Origin: Labrys monachus
GTDB lineage: Bacteria > Pseudomonadota > Alphaproteobacteria > Rhizobiales > Labraceae
Length of the DNA: 64,000 nt
NCBI RefSeq assembly: GCF_030814655.1
Contig: NZ_JAUSVK010000001.1
Coordinates: 2,375,501 to 2,439,500 of the forward strand
Direction of reading: 5' to 3'
Positions within the stretch are counted from its first letter, which is position 1. Each line of letters opens with the position of its first letter. The position numbers and the translations under genes were made by a program. Shown here in pieces: positions 36,898 to 47,515 of this stretch. The notes under the pieces were generated by a model. It saw only the letters and a list, made by a program, of their open reading frames with translations, was not told where the DNA came from and did not search any database.

Positions 36898-36975
36898 ACC
36901 GCATATCGCTGCTGCGACGATTTCTCGCGTCGTATAGGCTCGGTTGCTGTCCGATTCGACGGAGACAGCCAGAGC

Positions 36976-37785
36976 ATGACCGTCTTTCTCTGCACCACCT
37001 GCGGCACGTCCTATCCGCCCTCCCCGGAGCCCCCGGCCCGGTGCCCGATCTGCGAGGACGAGCGCCAATATGTGCCCGCCTCCGGCCAGTCCTGGACCGC
37101 GTGGGAGGCATTGTCGGTCGCCCACCGCAATGCCTGGCACCGGCACGAGGCCGGGCTTCTCAGCGTGCAGACGGTGCCCGCCTTCGGTATCAACCAGCGC
37201 GCCTTCCTGCTTCGCACCCCCGCGGGCAACATCCTGTGGGACTGCATCGCCCTGCTCGATGCCGCCACCGAGGAACTGATCCACGGCCTCGGCGGCCTCG
37301 TCGGCATCGCCGTCTCGCATCCCCATTACTACACCACGATGCAGGACTGGGCCGCCGCCTTCGATGTCCCGATCCACCTGCATGCCGCCGACCGGGCGTG
37401 GGTCGTGCGGCCCACCCCGGCGATCCGGTTCTGGGAGGGCGAGGCGCTGGAATTGATGCCGGGCGTCACGCTGGTGCGGGTCGGCGGGCATTTTCCCGGC
37501 GGAACGGTGCTGCATTGGGTGGACGGCGCCGAGGGCGAGGGCGTCCTGCTGGCCGGCGACATCGTGCAGGTGACGCCCGGCGCGCGCCGGGTCTCCTTCA
37601 TGTGGAGCTATCCCAACATGATGCCCCTGCCGGCGGACGAGATCCGCCGTGTCACCGCGTCGCTGGAGCCGTGGGCGTTCGACCGCATCTACGGCGCCTT
37701 TGCGGGGCAGGACGTCAGGACCGACGGCCATGCGGTCGTGCAGCGCTCCGCCGCGCGCTACATCGAACTCGTGGAAGGCCGCTAG
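36976..37785 (+). CDS. MBL-fold protein with rubredoxin-like zinc ribbon
   Basis: 269 residues. The N-terminus has two CxxC pairs (Cys6/Cys9 in FLCTTCG, Cys23/Cys26 in RCPICED), a rubredoxin-like metal knuckle. The remainder is metallo-beta-lactamase-like, but the canonical HxHxDH is altered to SHPHYYTTMQDW (His115, His117, no Asp-His). Later motifs GGHFPGG and LLAGDIVQV remain. The metal centre is therefore probably mononuclear or atypical. It ends 4 bases before a convergent Lrp gene. Substrate unknown. Confidence 0.75.
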   Translation: MTVFLCTTCGTSYPPSPEPPARCPICEDERQYVPASGQSWTAWEALSVAHRNAWHRHEAGLLSVQTVPAFGINQRAFLLRTPAGNILWDCIALLDAATEELIHGLGGLVGIAVSHPHYYTTMQDWAAAFDVPIHLHAADRAWVVRPTPAIRFWEGEALELMPGVTLVRVGGHFPGGTVLHWVDGAEGEGVLLAGDIVQVTPGARRVSFMWSYPNMMPLPADEIRRVTASLEPWAFDRIYGAFAGQDVRTDGHAVVQRSAARYIELVEGR

Positions 37786-37789
37786 GGCT

Positions 37790-38251
37790 TCACCGGATCG
37801 GCAGGACGTTGGTGTATTTCACCTGCGCCAGCGCGAAGCTCGATTCGATCGAGGCGAGGCCGTCGAGGCGGGTCAGCTTCTCCTTGATGAAGCGCTCATA
37901 GGCGTGGAGGTCGGCGCAGACGACGCGCAGGAGATAGTCGCGCGTACCCGTCATCAGATAGCACTCCAGCACTTCCGGCCACGGGGCGATGGCGGCGTCG
38001 AAGCGGTCGAGGTCCTCCTCGCGCTGGCGTTCGAGCTTGATCGAGATGAAGACGCTGACGGGCAGGCCCACGCGGGTCTGCTCCACCACGGCGACATAGC
38101 CGCGGATCACGCCCGCCTCCTCGAGCAGGCGCACGCGGCGCAGGCAGGGCGAATGGGACAGGCCGACCTTCTCGGCCAGGGCCTGGATCGTCATGCGTCC
38201 GTCCTCCTGCAGCAGGCGGAGTATCCGGTGATCGATGGCATCGAGCAGCAT
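37790..38251 (-). CDS. Lrp/AsnC family transcriptional regulator
   Basis: 153 residues. N-terminal HTH (LDAIDHRILRLLQEDGRMTIQALAEKVGLSHSPCLRRVRLLEEAGVI) and C-terminal RAM domain (VLECYLMTGTRDYLLRVVCADLHAYERF) with the ligand-loop TGTRDYLLR. It is divergent from a 2-oxoacid dehydrogenase E1 gene across 136 bases, the arrangement seen for MdeR-mdeB in pseudomonads, so it probably activates that gene in response to an amino acid. Confidence 0.9.
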   Translation of the reverse strand: MLLDAIDHRILRLLQEDGRMTIQALAEKVGLSHSPCLRRVRLLEEAGVIRGYVAVVEQTRVGLPVSVFISIKLERQREEDLDRFDAAIAPWPEVLECYLMTGTRDYLLRVVCADLHAYERFIKEKLTRLDGLASIESSFALAQVKYTNVLPIR

Positions 38252-38387
38252 ATGGTTATTTCCTGCTGTGATCACACGTATGTTGACGAATATCGCTCAA
38301 AATTCCAGGAGCGTGGCATAAGTTCAATCAAAATCGCCACTCGCCCTCTGCTATCTTCGCGAGCATCCCCCTTCCCGGAGCTTCGCG

Positions 38388-40784
38388 ATGGCCGATATTC
38401 GCCTGTCCTTCCTCTCGGCCATCGAGCGCAAGGCGCTGTGGCTGTCCTCCTGGATGATCCATCATGCCAATCATTTGCGTCCCAAACAGGACGGCCTGAA
38501 GATCGGCGGCCACCAGGCCTCCTCCGCTTCCCTGGCGACGATCATGACGGTGCTCTACGCCGCCATCCTCCGGCCGCAGGACCGCGTCGCCGTCAAGCCG
38601 CACGCCTCGCCGATCTACCACGCGCTGCATTATCTGTTCGGCACGCAGAGCCTCGATAAGCTGCAGAATTTCCGCGGCTTCAAGGGTGCGCAGAGCTATC
38701 CCTCGCGCACCAAGGACAGCGACGACGTCGACTTTTCCACCGGCTCGGTCGGGCTCGGCGTCGCCCAGACGCTGTTCTCCTCGCTGGTGCAGGACTACGT
38801 CAAGGCGAAGGGGTGGGGCGACTGGCCGGAAGGGCGCATGGTGGCGCTGGTCGGCGATGCCGAGATGGACGAGGGCAACATCTTCGAGGCGCTGCTCGAA
38901 GGCTGGAAGCAGGGCATCCGCAATGTCTGGTGGATCGTCGACTACAACCGCCAGTCCCTCGATGCGGTGGTGCGGGAAGGGCTGTGGGAGCGCTTCGAAT
39001 CGATCTTCCGCAATTTCGGCTGGGACGTGGTTATCCTCAAATACGGGTCGCTGCTCGAAACGGCCTTCCGCGAGCCGGGCGGGGAAGCGCTCCGGCGCTG
39101 GATCGAGTCCTGCCCGAACCAGCTCTATGCGGCGCTGTGCTATCAGGGCGGCGCGGCGTGGCGCAGGCGCCTCCTCGACGATGTCGGCGACCAGGGGCCT
39201 GCGACAAGGCTGGTCGAGAGCCGGTCCGACGAGGAACTCGCCCGGCTGATGACCAATCTCGCCGGCCACGACATGGAAGCCTTGCTCGCCGCCTTCGAGG
39301 CGGCGTCCGCCCATGACCGGCCGACCTGCTTCATCGCCTATACCATCAAGGGGTTCGGCCTGCCCTTCCAGGGCCACAAGGACAATCACGCCGGCCTGAT
39401 GACGCCTGCGCAGATGGAGATCTGGCGCCAGGCCATGGCGATCCGGCCCGGCCACGAATGGGACCGGTTCGAGGGACTGTCGGTTTCCGCCGGCGACATG
39501 CGGGCCTTCCTCGACGCGGTGCCCTTCGTGCAGAAGGGACGCCGCCGCCTCGGCGCGGCCAAGATCCCCGTGCCTGCGGCGCTGCCCTACCGCGCCTCGG
39601 CCGAGATGTCGACGCAGCAGGGCTTCGGCATCATCCTCAACGATCTCGCCGCCACCGACCTGCCGGTGGCCGCCCGCATCGTGACGACGGCGCCGGACGT
39701 CACCGTCTCCACCAATCTCGGCGGCTGGGTCAACCGGCGCGGGCTCTTCGCCCGCGAGGAACTGGTCGACGTCTTCCGGCGCGAGAAGATCCCCTCGACC
39801 TTCGCCTGGGACTTCTCCCCAGGTGGCCAGCATATCGAACTCGGCATCGCCGAGATGAACCTCTTCATCCTGCTGTCGGCGCTCGGCCTGTCGCATTCGA
39901 TCAATGGGGAGCGCCTGCTGCCGATCGGCACCCTCTACGATCCCTTCATCCAGCGCGGCCTCGATGCCCTCAACTATGCCTGCTACCAGGATGCGCGCTT
40001 CATGGTGGTGGCGACACCGTCCGGCATCACCCTGGCGCCGGAGGGCGGCGCGCATCAGTCGATCGCCACCCCGCTGATCGGCATCGCCCAGGATGGGCTC
40101 GCCGCCTTCGAGCCGGCCTTCGTCGACGAGCTCGCCGTGATCATGCGCTTCGCCTTCGACTACATGCAGCGGGACGGCGAGGGAGATCCGGACGAGACCA
40201 CCTGGCTGCGCGACGAGACCGGGGGCTCCGTCTATCTCCGGCTCTCCACCCGCACGATCGGGCAACCGCAGCGCATGATGACGCCGGACCTTGCGCGGGA
40301 CATCATCAATGGTGGCTACTGGCTGCGCCGGCCGGGTCCGAATGCCGAGGTCGCGGTCGCGGTCATGGGGGCGCTCACGCCCGAGGCGATCGAGGCGGTC
40401 GGGCTGATGAGCGAGGACCGGCGGGATGTCGGGCTCCTCGTCGTCACCTCGGCTGACCGGCTCAATGCAGGCTGGACGGCGGCCGAGCGCGCCCGCCAGC
40501 GCGGGGCAGGGGCGGCGGCGAGCCATATCGAGCGGCTGCTGGCGCCCTTGTCGCGCCAATGCGGCCTCGTCACCGTGATCGACGGACACCCGGCCGCGCT
40601 CGCCTGGCTCGGCGGCGTCAGGGGCCAGCGCGTGACCTCGCTCGGCGTCGAGCATTTCGGCCAGACCGGCACGCTCCAGGATCTCTATCGCCATCATGGC
40701 ATCGACGCCAACGCCATCATCCATGCCGCCCAGGCCCTGGCGCCGGGCAGGCCGATTCGCAGCCGCCGCGATCTGCCGGCGTGA
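38388..40784 (+). CDS. homodimeric 2-oxoacid dehydrogenase E1 (AceE/MdeB-like)
   Basis: 798-residue thiamine-diphosphate enzyme that decarboxylates a 2-oxo acid. The TPP-binding motif is VGDAEMDEGNIFEALLEGW...DYNRQS, and the transketolase-type pyrimidine domain holds HIELGIAEMNLFILLSALGLS. It is shorter than pyruvate dehydrogenase AceE (about 890) and nearer in style to MdeB-type alpha-ketobutyrate E1. No E2 or E3 is adjacent, so it must borrow these, possibly lpd in this window. It is divergent from an Lrp regulator, which suggests a role in catabolism of an amino-acid-derived keto acid. Confidence 0.8.
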   Translation: MADIRLSFLSAIERKALWLSSWMIHHANHLRPKQDGLKIGGHQASSASLATIMTVLYAAILRPQDRVAVKPHASPIYHALHYLFGTQSLDKLQNFRGFKGAQSYPSRTKDSDDVDFSTGSVGLGVAQTLFSSLVQDYVKAKGWGDWPEGRMVALVGDAEMDEGNIFEALLEGWKQGIRNVWWIVDYNRQSLDAVVREGLWERFESIFRNFGWDVVILKYGSLLETAFREPGGEALRRWIESCPNQLYAALCYQGGAAWRRRLLDDVGDQGPATRLVESRSDEELARLMTNLAGHDMEALLAAFEAASAHDRPTCFIAYTIKGFGLPFQGHKDNHAGLMTPAQMEIWRQAMAIRPGHEWDRFEGLSVSAGDMRAFLDAVPFVQKGRRRLGAAKIPVPAALPYRASAEMSTQQGFGIILNDLAATDLPVAARIVTTAPDVTVSTNLGGWVNRRGLFAREELVDVFRREKIPSTFAWDFSPGGQHIELGIAEMNLFILLSALGLSHSINGERLLPIGTLYDPFIQRGLDALNYACYQDARFMVVATPSGITLAPEGGAHQSIATPLIGIAQDGLAAFEPAFVDELAVIMRFAFDYMQRDGEGDPDETTWLRDETGGSVYLRLSTRTIGQPQRMMTPDLARDIINGGYWLRRPGPNAEVAVAVMGALTPEAIEAVGLMSEDRRDVGLLVVTSADRLNAGWTAAERARQRGAGAAASHIERLLAPLSRQCGLVTVIDGHPAALAWLGGVRGQRVTSLGVEHFGQTGTLQDLYRHHGIDANAIIHAAQALAPGRPIRSRRDLPA

Positions 40785-40944
40785 AGCGACTTGGCCGTCA
40801 CGCGTTGAAGACAGGGGGATGCCGATCGAATTGACAGGCGAACTCGAGCGCCGGCCCGCGGTGGCACGAGGCTTGCATGGTCCGGATGTGCGGTTGTGCA
40901 TTGCCGCAGCGGTGGCTTAACTTTTAGATAACGCTCTCGTAATT

Positions 40945-41697
40945 ATGGTTACGACGCAGTTTCCGGACAGAATCGTGGCTCAGAAGATCCTCATCGTCCT
41001 GCATCAGGAGCAATCCACGCCCGGCCGCATCGGGCGGCTGCTGCAGGAGCGCGGCTATGCGCTCGACATCCGCCGGCCGCGCTTCGACGATCCGCTGCCG
41101 CGCACCATGGATGAGCATGCCGGCGCCGTCGTCTTCGGCGGCCCGATGAGCGCCAATGACGATGAACCCTGGATCCGCCGCGAGATCGACTGGATCGGCG
41201 TCCCGCTCGCCCAGGGCAAGCCGTTCCTGGGCATCTGCCTCGGCGCCCAGATGCTGGCGCGCCAGCTCGGCGCAGGCGTATCGCGTCACCGCGACGGTCT
41301 GGTCGAGATCGGTTACTGGCCGATCCGGCCGACCAAGGCGGGCATCGCGATGACCGGCCGGGCCTTCGACTGGCCGAGCCATGTCTATCATTGGCACAGC
41401 GAGGGGTTCGAGCATGTCCGCGGCATGGAACTGCTCGCCACCGGCGACACCTTCGCCAACCAGGCGTTCCGATGGGGGGAGGCGGCCTATGGGCTGCAGT
41501 TCCACCCCGAGGTCACGCATCTGATGATGTATCGCTGGACGGCCCTGGGCGGGGAGAACCTGGCGGTGCCGGGCGCGCAGGACCGCGCCACGCAGGTCGC
41601 CGGGCGTTACCAGCACGATCATGCCGTACAGCAATGGCTGCATGGCTTCCTGGACGAGTGGCTCGATCCCCGTCCCCTGGCGATCGCCGCCGAGTGA
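40945..41697 (+). CDS. class I glutamine amidotransferase-like protein
   Basis: 250 residues. Nucleophile Cys98 in FLGICLGAQMLA and the His-Glu pair in LQFHPEVTH complete the GATase1 triad. The N-terminal QKILIVLHQEQSTPGRIG is common in stand-alone GMP-synthase-like amidotransferases (YfeJ type) of unclear partner. ATG 40945 lacks a good ribosome site; GTG 40975, ten codons in, gives the N-terminus AQKILIVLHQE and may be the true start. Confidence 0.83.
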   Translation: MVTTQFPDRIVAQKILIVLHQEQSTPGRIGRLLQERGYALDIRRPRFDDPLPRTMDEHAGAVVFGGPMSANDDEPWIRREIDWIGVPLAQGKPFLGICLGAQMLARQLGAGVSRHRDGLVEIGYWPIRPTKAGIAMTGRAFDWPSHVYHWHSEGFEHVRGMELLATGDTFANQAFRWGEAAYGLQFHPEVTHLMMYRWTALGGENLAVPGAQDRATQVAGRYQHDHAVQQWLHGFLDEWLDPRPLAIAAE

Positions 41698-41747
41698 GCC
41701 GAAGGGGGCGGGTCCGCGACCCGCCGCCGATCGGAGACCGGCGCGCT

Positions 41748-42362
41748 TCACGCCCGCGTCAGGCAGGCCGCCGCCAGTTTCTCGAAGGAACGGGCGCGGT
41801 GGGACAGCGTGTTCTTCTGCGCCTCCGGCATCTCGGCAAAGGTCAGGTTTGAGCCGTCGGGCTGGAACATCGGGTCGTAGCCATGGCCGTGCGTTCCACG
41901 CGTCGGCCATACCAGCGTGCCGTCGGCGCGGCCCTCGAAGGTCTCGCTGTGGCCGTCGGGCCAGACCAGCGTCAGCACCGAGACGAAGGTGGCGCGACGC
42001 TGCTCCGGCCGCGTGGCGCCCACGGCGAGCAGTTCGTCCTGCGCCTTCTTCATCGCGACGTCCCAGTCGCGGTCCGGGCCCGCCCAATCCGCGGTATAGA
42101 CGCCCGGCGCGCCGCCCAGAGCCTCGATGCACAGGCCCGAATCGTCGGCCAGGGAGGGCAGGCCCGTCGCCTCCAGGGCCGCCAGAGCCTTGATGCGGGC
42201 ATTCTCGACGAAGGTGGTGCCCGTCTCCTCCGGCACCGGCAGGCCGAGCTGGCCGACCGAGACGACATCGACGCCATGGGGCGCCATCAGCGCGCGGAAT
42301 TCGGCGAGCTTGCCATTGTTGTGCGTGGCGAGGACGAGCCGTCCGGCGAGCGGGCGGCCCAT
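41748..42362 (-). CDS. rdgB: XTP/dITP pyrophosphatase (HAM1/RdgB)
   Basis: 204 residues. Removes non-canonical purine nucleoside triphosphates from the pool. N-terminal LVLATHNNGKLAEF, central SLADDSGLCIEALGGAPGVY, and C-terminal GTHGHGYDPMFQPDG with FAEM and LSHRARSF are the family motifs. Its ATG overlaps the rph stop by 4 bases. Confidence 0.96.
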   Translation of the reverse strand: MGRPLAGRLVLATHNNGKLAEFRALMAPHGVDVVSVGQLGLPVPEETGTTFVENARIKALAALEATGLPSLADDSGLCIEALGGAPGVYTADWAGPDRDWDVAMKKAQDELLAVGATRPEQRRATFVSVLTLVWPDGHSETFEGRADGTLVWPTRGTHGHGYDPMFQPDGSNLTFAEMPEAQKNTLSHRARSFEKLAAACLTRA

Positions 42363-43075
42363 CAGGCGATGGCCTTCTTCTGCAGGGTCACCAGGTCGGC
42401 GATGCCTTTCTTGGCCAGAGCCAGCATGTCGATGAACTGGCTCTCGCTGAACGGCGCCCCTTCGGCCGTGCCCTGGATCTCGACGAGACCGCCTGCGCCG
42501 GTCATGACGAAATTGGCGTCGGTCTGGGCTTCGGAATCCTCGGCATAATCGAGGTCGAGCACGGCCTCGCCCTTGGAAATCCCGCAGGAGATCGCCGCGA
42601 CATGGTCGCGGATCGGGCTGACGGCCAGCATCCGGCGTTCGATCATCCAGCGGCAGCAATCGTTGAGGGCGATCCAGCCGCCGGTGATCGAAGCGGTGCG
42701 GGTGCCGCCGTCCGCCTGGAGCACGTCGCAGTCGATCACGATCTGCTTTTCGCCGAGGCGCACCATGTCGACGACCGCCCGCAGCGAGCGTCCGACGAGG
42801 CGCTGGATCTCCTGGGTGCGTCCGGACGGCTTGCCCGACGTCGATTCGCGCCGGGTGCGCTCATGCGTGGCGCGCGGCAGCATGGAATATTCCGCCGTGA
42901 CCCAGCCCTTGCCGGTGCCGCGGAGCCAGGCCGGCGGCTTTTCCTCGAGGCTCGCCGTGCACAGGACGTGGGTCTCGCCGAACTTGATCAGGCAGGAGCC
43001 CTCGGCATAGCGGGCGACGTTGCGTTCGATCGAGACGGGGCGCAGTTCGTCGGGCGCGCGGCGGGAAGGACGCAT
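42362..43075 (-). CDS. rph: ribonuclease PH
   Basis: 237 residues. Phosphorolytic 3' exonuclease for tRNA maturation. Motifs [46 protein letters not shown] and [20 protein letters not shown] are typical. Of two adjacent ATGs, 43075 is chosen because GGAG is better spaced for it than for 43078. It is coupled to rdgB. The common neighbour hrcA is absent here; an acetoacetate decarboxylase gene is divergent instead. Confidence 0.96.
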   Translation of the reverse strand: MRPSRRAPDELRPVSIERNVARYAEGSCLIKFGETHVLCTASLEEKPPAWLRGTGKGWVTAEYSMLPRATHERTRRESTSGKPSGRTQEIQRLVGRSLRAVVDMVRLGEKQIVIDCDVLQADGGTRTASITGGWIALNDCCRWMIERRMLAVSPIRDHVAAISCGISKGEAVLDLDYAEDSEAQTDANFVMTGAGGLVEIQGTAEGAPFSESQFIDMLALAKKGIADLVTLQKKAIA

Positions 43076-43271
43076 CATGATCTCCAGTTTTGGGCCGTGC
43101 CTTTTAGCCCGCAATCGCGGCACTGACCAGCCCGTGCGGCCGCGGCCGGTCACATCGCCAACGATGAGGGCGATCGCGTCGATGCCTTCGCCCGGAAACG
43201 GTCGCTTTGTCGCATGCGGGCAATGTTTCCCCGCCACAGTGCCGCGCATCGTGATCAGGAGCCTGCAGCCC

Positions 43272-44009
43272 GTGGATATCGCCGCCGTTACCAAACAAGC
43301 CTTCGCCATGCCCTTGACCAGCCCGAGCTATCCGCGCGGGCCTTATCGCTTCGTCAACCGCGAATATATGATCATCACCTACGAGACCGATATCGAGGCG
43401 CTGCGCGCGGTGGTGCCGGAACCGCTCCGGGTCGAGGAGCCGCTGGTCAAATACGAGTTCATCCGCATGCCGGACTCGACCGGCTTCGGCAATTACACCG
43501 AATCGGGCCAGGTGATTCCGGTGACGCTCGACGGCGTCCGCGGCGGCTATGTCCATTCCATGTATCTCGATGACGACGCGCCCATCGCCGGCGGCCGCGA
43601 GATCTGGGGCTTTCCGAAGAAGCTCGCGCAGCCGACGCTCGCCGCCGCCAAGGACGTGCTGCTCGGCACGCTGCATTACGGCGACGTCAGGGTGGCGACC
43701 GGCTCGATGGGCTACAAGCACCATGCCCTCGACACCGCGGCGGTGAAGGCGGCGATGGAGACGCCGAGCTTCCTGCTCAAGATCATCCCCCATGTCGACT
43801 GCACGCCGCGCATCTGCGAGCTGGTGCGCTATTACCTCGAAGAGGTCACGGTCAAGGGAGCGTGGGAGGGGCCGGCCGCGCTCGAGCTCTTCCATCATGC
43901 CTTGGCGCCGGTGGCGCTGCTGCCGGTCCGCCGCGTCGTGTCGGGGGCCCATATCGTCGCCGACCTGACGCTCGGCCTCGGCGAGGTCGTGCACGACTAT
44001 CTCGCCTGA
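43272..44009 (+). CDS. adc: acetoacetate decarboxylase
   Basis: About 245 residues. Converts acetoacetate to acetone and CO2 through a Schiff base on the first lysine of GFPKK ([10 protein letters not shown]). The environment of arginine and glutamates ([22 protein letters not shown]) is present. GTG 43272 ([21 protein letters not shown]) is preferred: AGGAG lies about ten bases upstream and the N-terminus matches relatives. ATG 43310 is the alternative. No acetoacetyl-CoA transferase is adjacent. Confidence 0.9.
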   Translation: MDIAAVTKQAFAMPLTSPSYPRGPYRFVNREYMIITYETDIEALRAVVPEPLRVEEPLVKYEFIRMPDSTGFGNYTESGQVIPVTLDGVRGGYVHSMYLDDDAPIAGGREIWGFPKKLAQPTLAAAKDVLLGTLHYGDVRVATGSMGYKHHALDTAAVKAAMETPSFLLKIIPHVDCTPRICELVRYYLEEVTVKGAWEGPAALELFHHALAPVALLPVRRVVSGAHIVADLTLGLGEVVHDYLA

Positions 44010-44134
44010 CGCCGCCGGGGAGGCGGACGGAAGGGCGTGAAACGCGGTGCCGCTACGGCCTCGCGCAGAGGAGAGCCTCGCCGGGCGGGCCGGAGCGATC
44101 CGCCGAAGCCGGCCTGCGGAACACCGCAAAGTGT

Positions 44135-44165
44135 GTTACATGTTACATAATATGAAAGATGTAAC
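44135..44165. promoter_or_regulatory. GTTACAT direct and inverted heptamers
   Basis: GTTACAT occurs twice in tandem (44135-44141, 44142-44148) and once inverted as ATGTAAC (44159-44165). This arrangement suggests a regulator-binding site in the promoter region of the TCA operon. No known consensus is assigned. Confidence 0.45.
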
Positions 44166-44180
44166 CACGAAAAAGGCACG

Positions 44181-44203
44181 CTTTCGCTGCGGTGCAGCGA
44201 AAG
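44181..44203 (+). promoter_or_regulatory. leader hairpin 1 upstream of mdh
   Basis: A perfect 10-bp stem (CTTTCGCTGC and complement) with a 3-base loop GGT. No T-run follows, so a regulatory or stabilising leader structure is as likely as a terminator. Confidence 0.5.
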
Positions 44204-44241
44204 AAGGTTTGGCCTAAATATCTGATCCTAAAAGATATAAT

Positions 44242-44265
44242 CGCGGCGGCAAACGAGCCGCCGCG
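44242..44265 (+). promoter_or_regulatory. leader hairpin 2 upstream of mdh
   Basis: A perfect 9-bp GC stem (CGCGGCGGC and complement) with a 6-base loop AAACGA, 39 bases after the first hairpin. Purpose unknown. Confidence 0.5.
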
Positions 44266-44362
44266 CCTTGCCGGCTCCGGTCTCGGGGCCAAATTGCCTT
44301 TGGCTTGAACCCCATCGGCAAAGGGGCTATCGGATGACGGACGACCTCACCTTTGGCGATAA

Positions 44363-45343
<981 letters not shown>

Positions 45344-45382
45344 GCGTTTCGATACCCCCTCCTCCCGGCGGAGCCCCTACCG

Positions 45383-46582
45383 ATGAACATTCATGAATAC
45401 CAGGCCAAGGCCGTGCTGAAGGAATTCGGCCTGCCGGTGTCGCGCGGCGTCGCCGCCTTCACGGTCGAGGAGGCGGTCAAGGCCGCCCGCGAACTGCCCG
45501 GGCCGCTCTATGTGGTCAAGTCGCAGATCCATGCCGGCGGACGCGGCAAGGGCAAGTTCAAGGAACTGCCGGCCGACGCCAAGGGCGGCGTGCGCCTCGC
45601 CAAGTCGGTCGACGAGGTTCGGGCCAACGCGGTCGAAATGCTCGGCAACACGCTGGTGACGGCGCAGACCGGCCCGGTGGGCAAGCAGGTCAACCGCCTC
45701 TATATCGAGGACGGCTCGAACATCCAGAAGGAGTTCTATCTCTCCGTCCTGGTCGATCGCGAGACGAGCCGCGTCGCCTTCGTCGTCTCCACCGAAGGCG
45801 GCATGGACATCGAGAAGGTGGCCCATGAGACGCCCGAGAAGATCGTCACCTTCTCGGTCGATCCGGCCACCGGGGTGATGCCCCATCACGGCATGGCCGT
45901 GGCCAAGGCGCTCGGCCTGTCCGGGGATCTCGCCAAGCAGGCGGTGAACCTCACCACCCGGCTCTACAACGCCTTCGTCGCCAAGGACATGGCGCTGCTC
46001 GAGATCAACCCGCTGATCCTCTCCACCGACGGGCAGCTGCGCTGCCTCGACGCCAAGATGAGCTTCGATTCCAACGCGCTCTACCGCCATCCCGAGATCG
46101 TGTCGCTGCGCGACGAGACCGAGGAGGACCCCAAGGAGATCGAGGCGTCCCGCTACGACCTCTCCTATATCGCGCTCGAAGGCTCGATCGGCTGCATGGT
46201 CAACGGCGCCGGCCTCGCCATGGCGACGCTCGACATCATCAAGCTCTACGGCGAGGAGCCGGCGAACTTCCTCGATGTCGGCGGCGGCGCCAACAAGGAG
46301 AAGGTGACGGCGGCGTTCAAGATCATCACCGCCGACCACAATGTGAAGGGCATCCTGGTCAACATCTTCGGCGGCATCATGAAATGCGACGTCATCGCCG
46401 AAGGCGTGATCGCAGCCGTGCAGGATGTCGGGTTGAGCATCCCGCTGGTGGTGCGGCTCGAAGGCACCAATGTCGAACTCGGCAAGACGATCATCCGCGA
46501 ATCCGGTCTCAATGTGATCGCCGCCGATGACCTCGACGACGCCGCCCAGAAGATTGTCAAGGCCGTGCGGGAATCCCACTGA
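45383..46582 (+). CDS. sucC: succinyl-CoA synthetase beta subunit (ADP-forming)
   Basis: 399 residues. ATP-grasp N-terminus [19 protein letters not shown] with the nucleotide-binding [23 protein letters not shown] for Mg binding and the C-terminal CoA-ligase-type [18 protein letters not shown] and [13 protein letters not shown]. It acts with SucD to make ATP and succinate. Its stop overlaps the sucD start by one base. Confidence 0.97.
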   Translation: MNIHEYQAKAVLKEFGLPVSRGVAAFTVEEAVKAARELPGPLYVVKSQIHAGGRGKGKFKELPADAKGGVRLAKSVDEVRANAVEMLGNTLVTAQTGPVGKQVNRLYIEDGSNIQKEFYLSVLVDRETSRVAFVVSTEGGMDIEKVAHETPEKIVTFSVDPATGVMPHHGMAVAKALGLSGDLAKQAVNLTTRLYNAFVAKDMALLEINPLILSTDGQLRCLDAKMSFDSNALYRHPEIVSLRDETEEDPKEIEASRYDLSYIALEGSIGCMVNGAGLAMATLDIIKLYGEEPANFLDVGGGANKEKVTAAFKIITADHNVKGILVNIFGGIMKCDVIAEGVIAAVQDVGLSIPLVVRLEGTNVELGKTIIRESGLNVIAADDLDDAAQKIVKAVRESH

Positions 46583-47466
46583 TGTCCATCCTGATCAACA
46601 AACAGACCCGCGTCATCTGCCAGGGCTTCACCGGCAAGAACGGCACCTTCCATTCCGAGCAGGCGATCAAATACGGGACGCTGATGGTCGGTGGCACCTC
46701 GCCGGGCAAGGGCGGCTCGCAGCATCTCGGCCTGCCGGTGTTCGACACCGTCGCCGAGGCCCGGGCGAAGACCGGCGCCGATGCCTCGGTGATCTATGTG
46801 CCGCCGCCGGGCGCCGCGGATGCGATCTGCGAGGCGATCGACGCCGAGATCCCGCTGATCGTCTGCATCACCGAGGGCATCCCGGTGGCCGACATGATCA
46901 AGGTCAAGCGCTCGCTCTCGGGCTCCAAATCGCGCCTGATCGGCCCCAACTGCCCCGGCGTGATGACCTCGGACGAATGCAAGATCGGCATTATGCCCGG
47001 CAATATCTTCCGCAAGGGTTCGGTCGGCATTGTTTCCCGCTCGGGAACACTTACCTATGAAGCAGTATTCCAGACCTCGAACGAGGGCCTTGGCCAGACG
47101 ACGGCCGTCGGCATCGGCGGCGATCCGGTCAAGGGTACGGAGTTCATCGACATCTTGGAACTGTTCCTGGCGGACCCGGCGACCGAGTCGATCGTCATGA
47201 TCGGCGAGATCGGCGGCTCGGCCGAAGAAGACGCGGCCCAGTTCCTCAAGGATGAAGCCAAGCGCGGCCGCAGCAAGCCCACCGTGGGCTTCGTCGCCGG
47301 CCGCACCGCCCCTCCGGGGCGGCGCATGGGCCATGCCGGCGCCATCATCTCCGGCGGCAAGGGCGATGCGGCCTCGAAGATCGCGGCGCTCGAGGCTGCC
47401 GGGGTCCGGGTGTCGCCGTCGCCGGCGCGCCTGGGCAAGACGCTGGCCGAACTGTTGAGGGGCTGA
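46582..47466 (+). CDS. sucD: succinyl-CoA synthetase alpha subunit
   Basis: 294 residues. CoA-binding N-terminus [20 protein letters not shown] and [30 protein letters not shown], and the phospho-histidine in [13 protein letters not shown]. It partners SucC. It is followed after about 50 bases by sucA. Confidence 0.97.
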   Translation: MSILINKQTRVICQGFTGKNGTFHSEQAIKYGTLMVGGTSPGKGGSQHLGLPVFDTVAEARAKTGADASVIYVPPPGAADAICEAIDAEIPLIVCITEGIPVADMIKVKRSLSGSKSRLIGPNCPGVMTSDECKIGIMPGNIFRKGSVGIVSRSGTLTYEAVFQTSNEGLGQTTAVGIGGDPVKGTEFIDILELFLADPATESIVMIGEIGGSAEEDAAQFLKDEAKRGRSKPTVGFVAGRTAPPGRRMGHAGAIISGGKGDAASKIAALEAAGVRVSPSPARLGKTLAELLRG

Positions 47467-47515
47467 TGCCGACCCGGAGCTCCGGCTCCGGTTTCAGATC
47501 CGAAGGAATGAGACG

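Noticed and set aside
38328-40901. 857-residue minus-strand open frame opposite the E1 gene
   Set aside because: Shadow of the conserved E1 enzyme on the plus strand.
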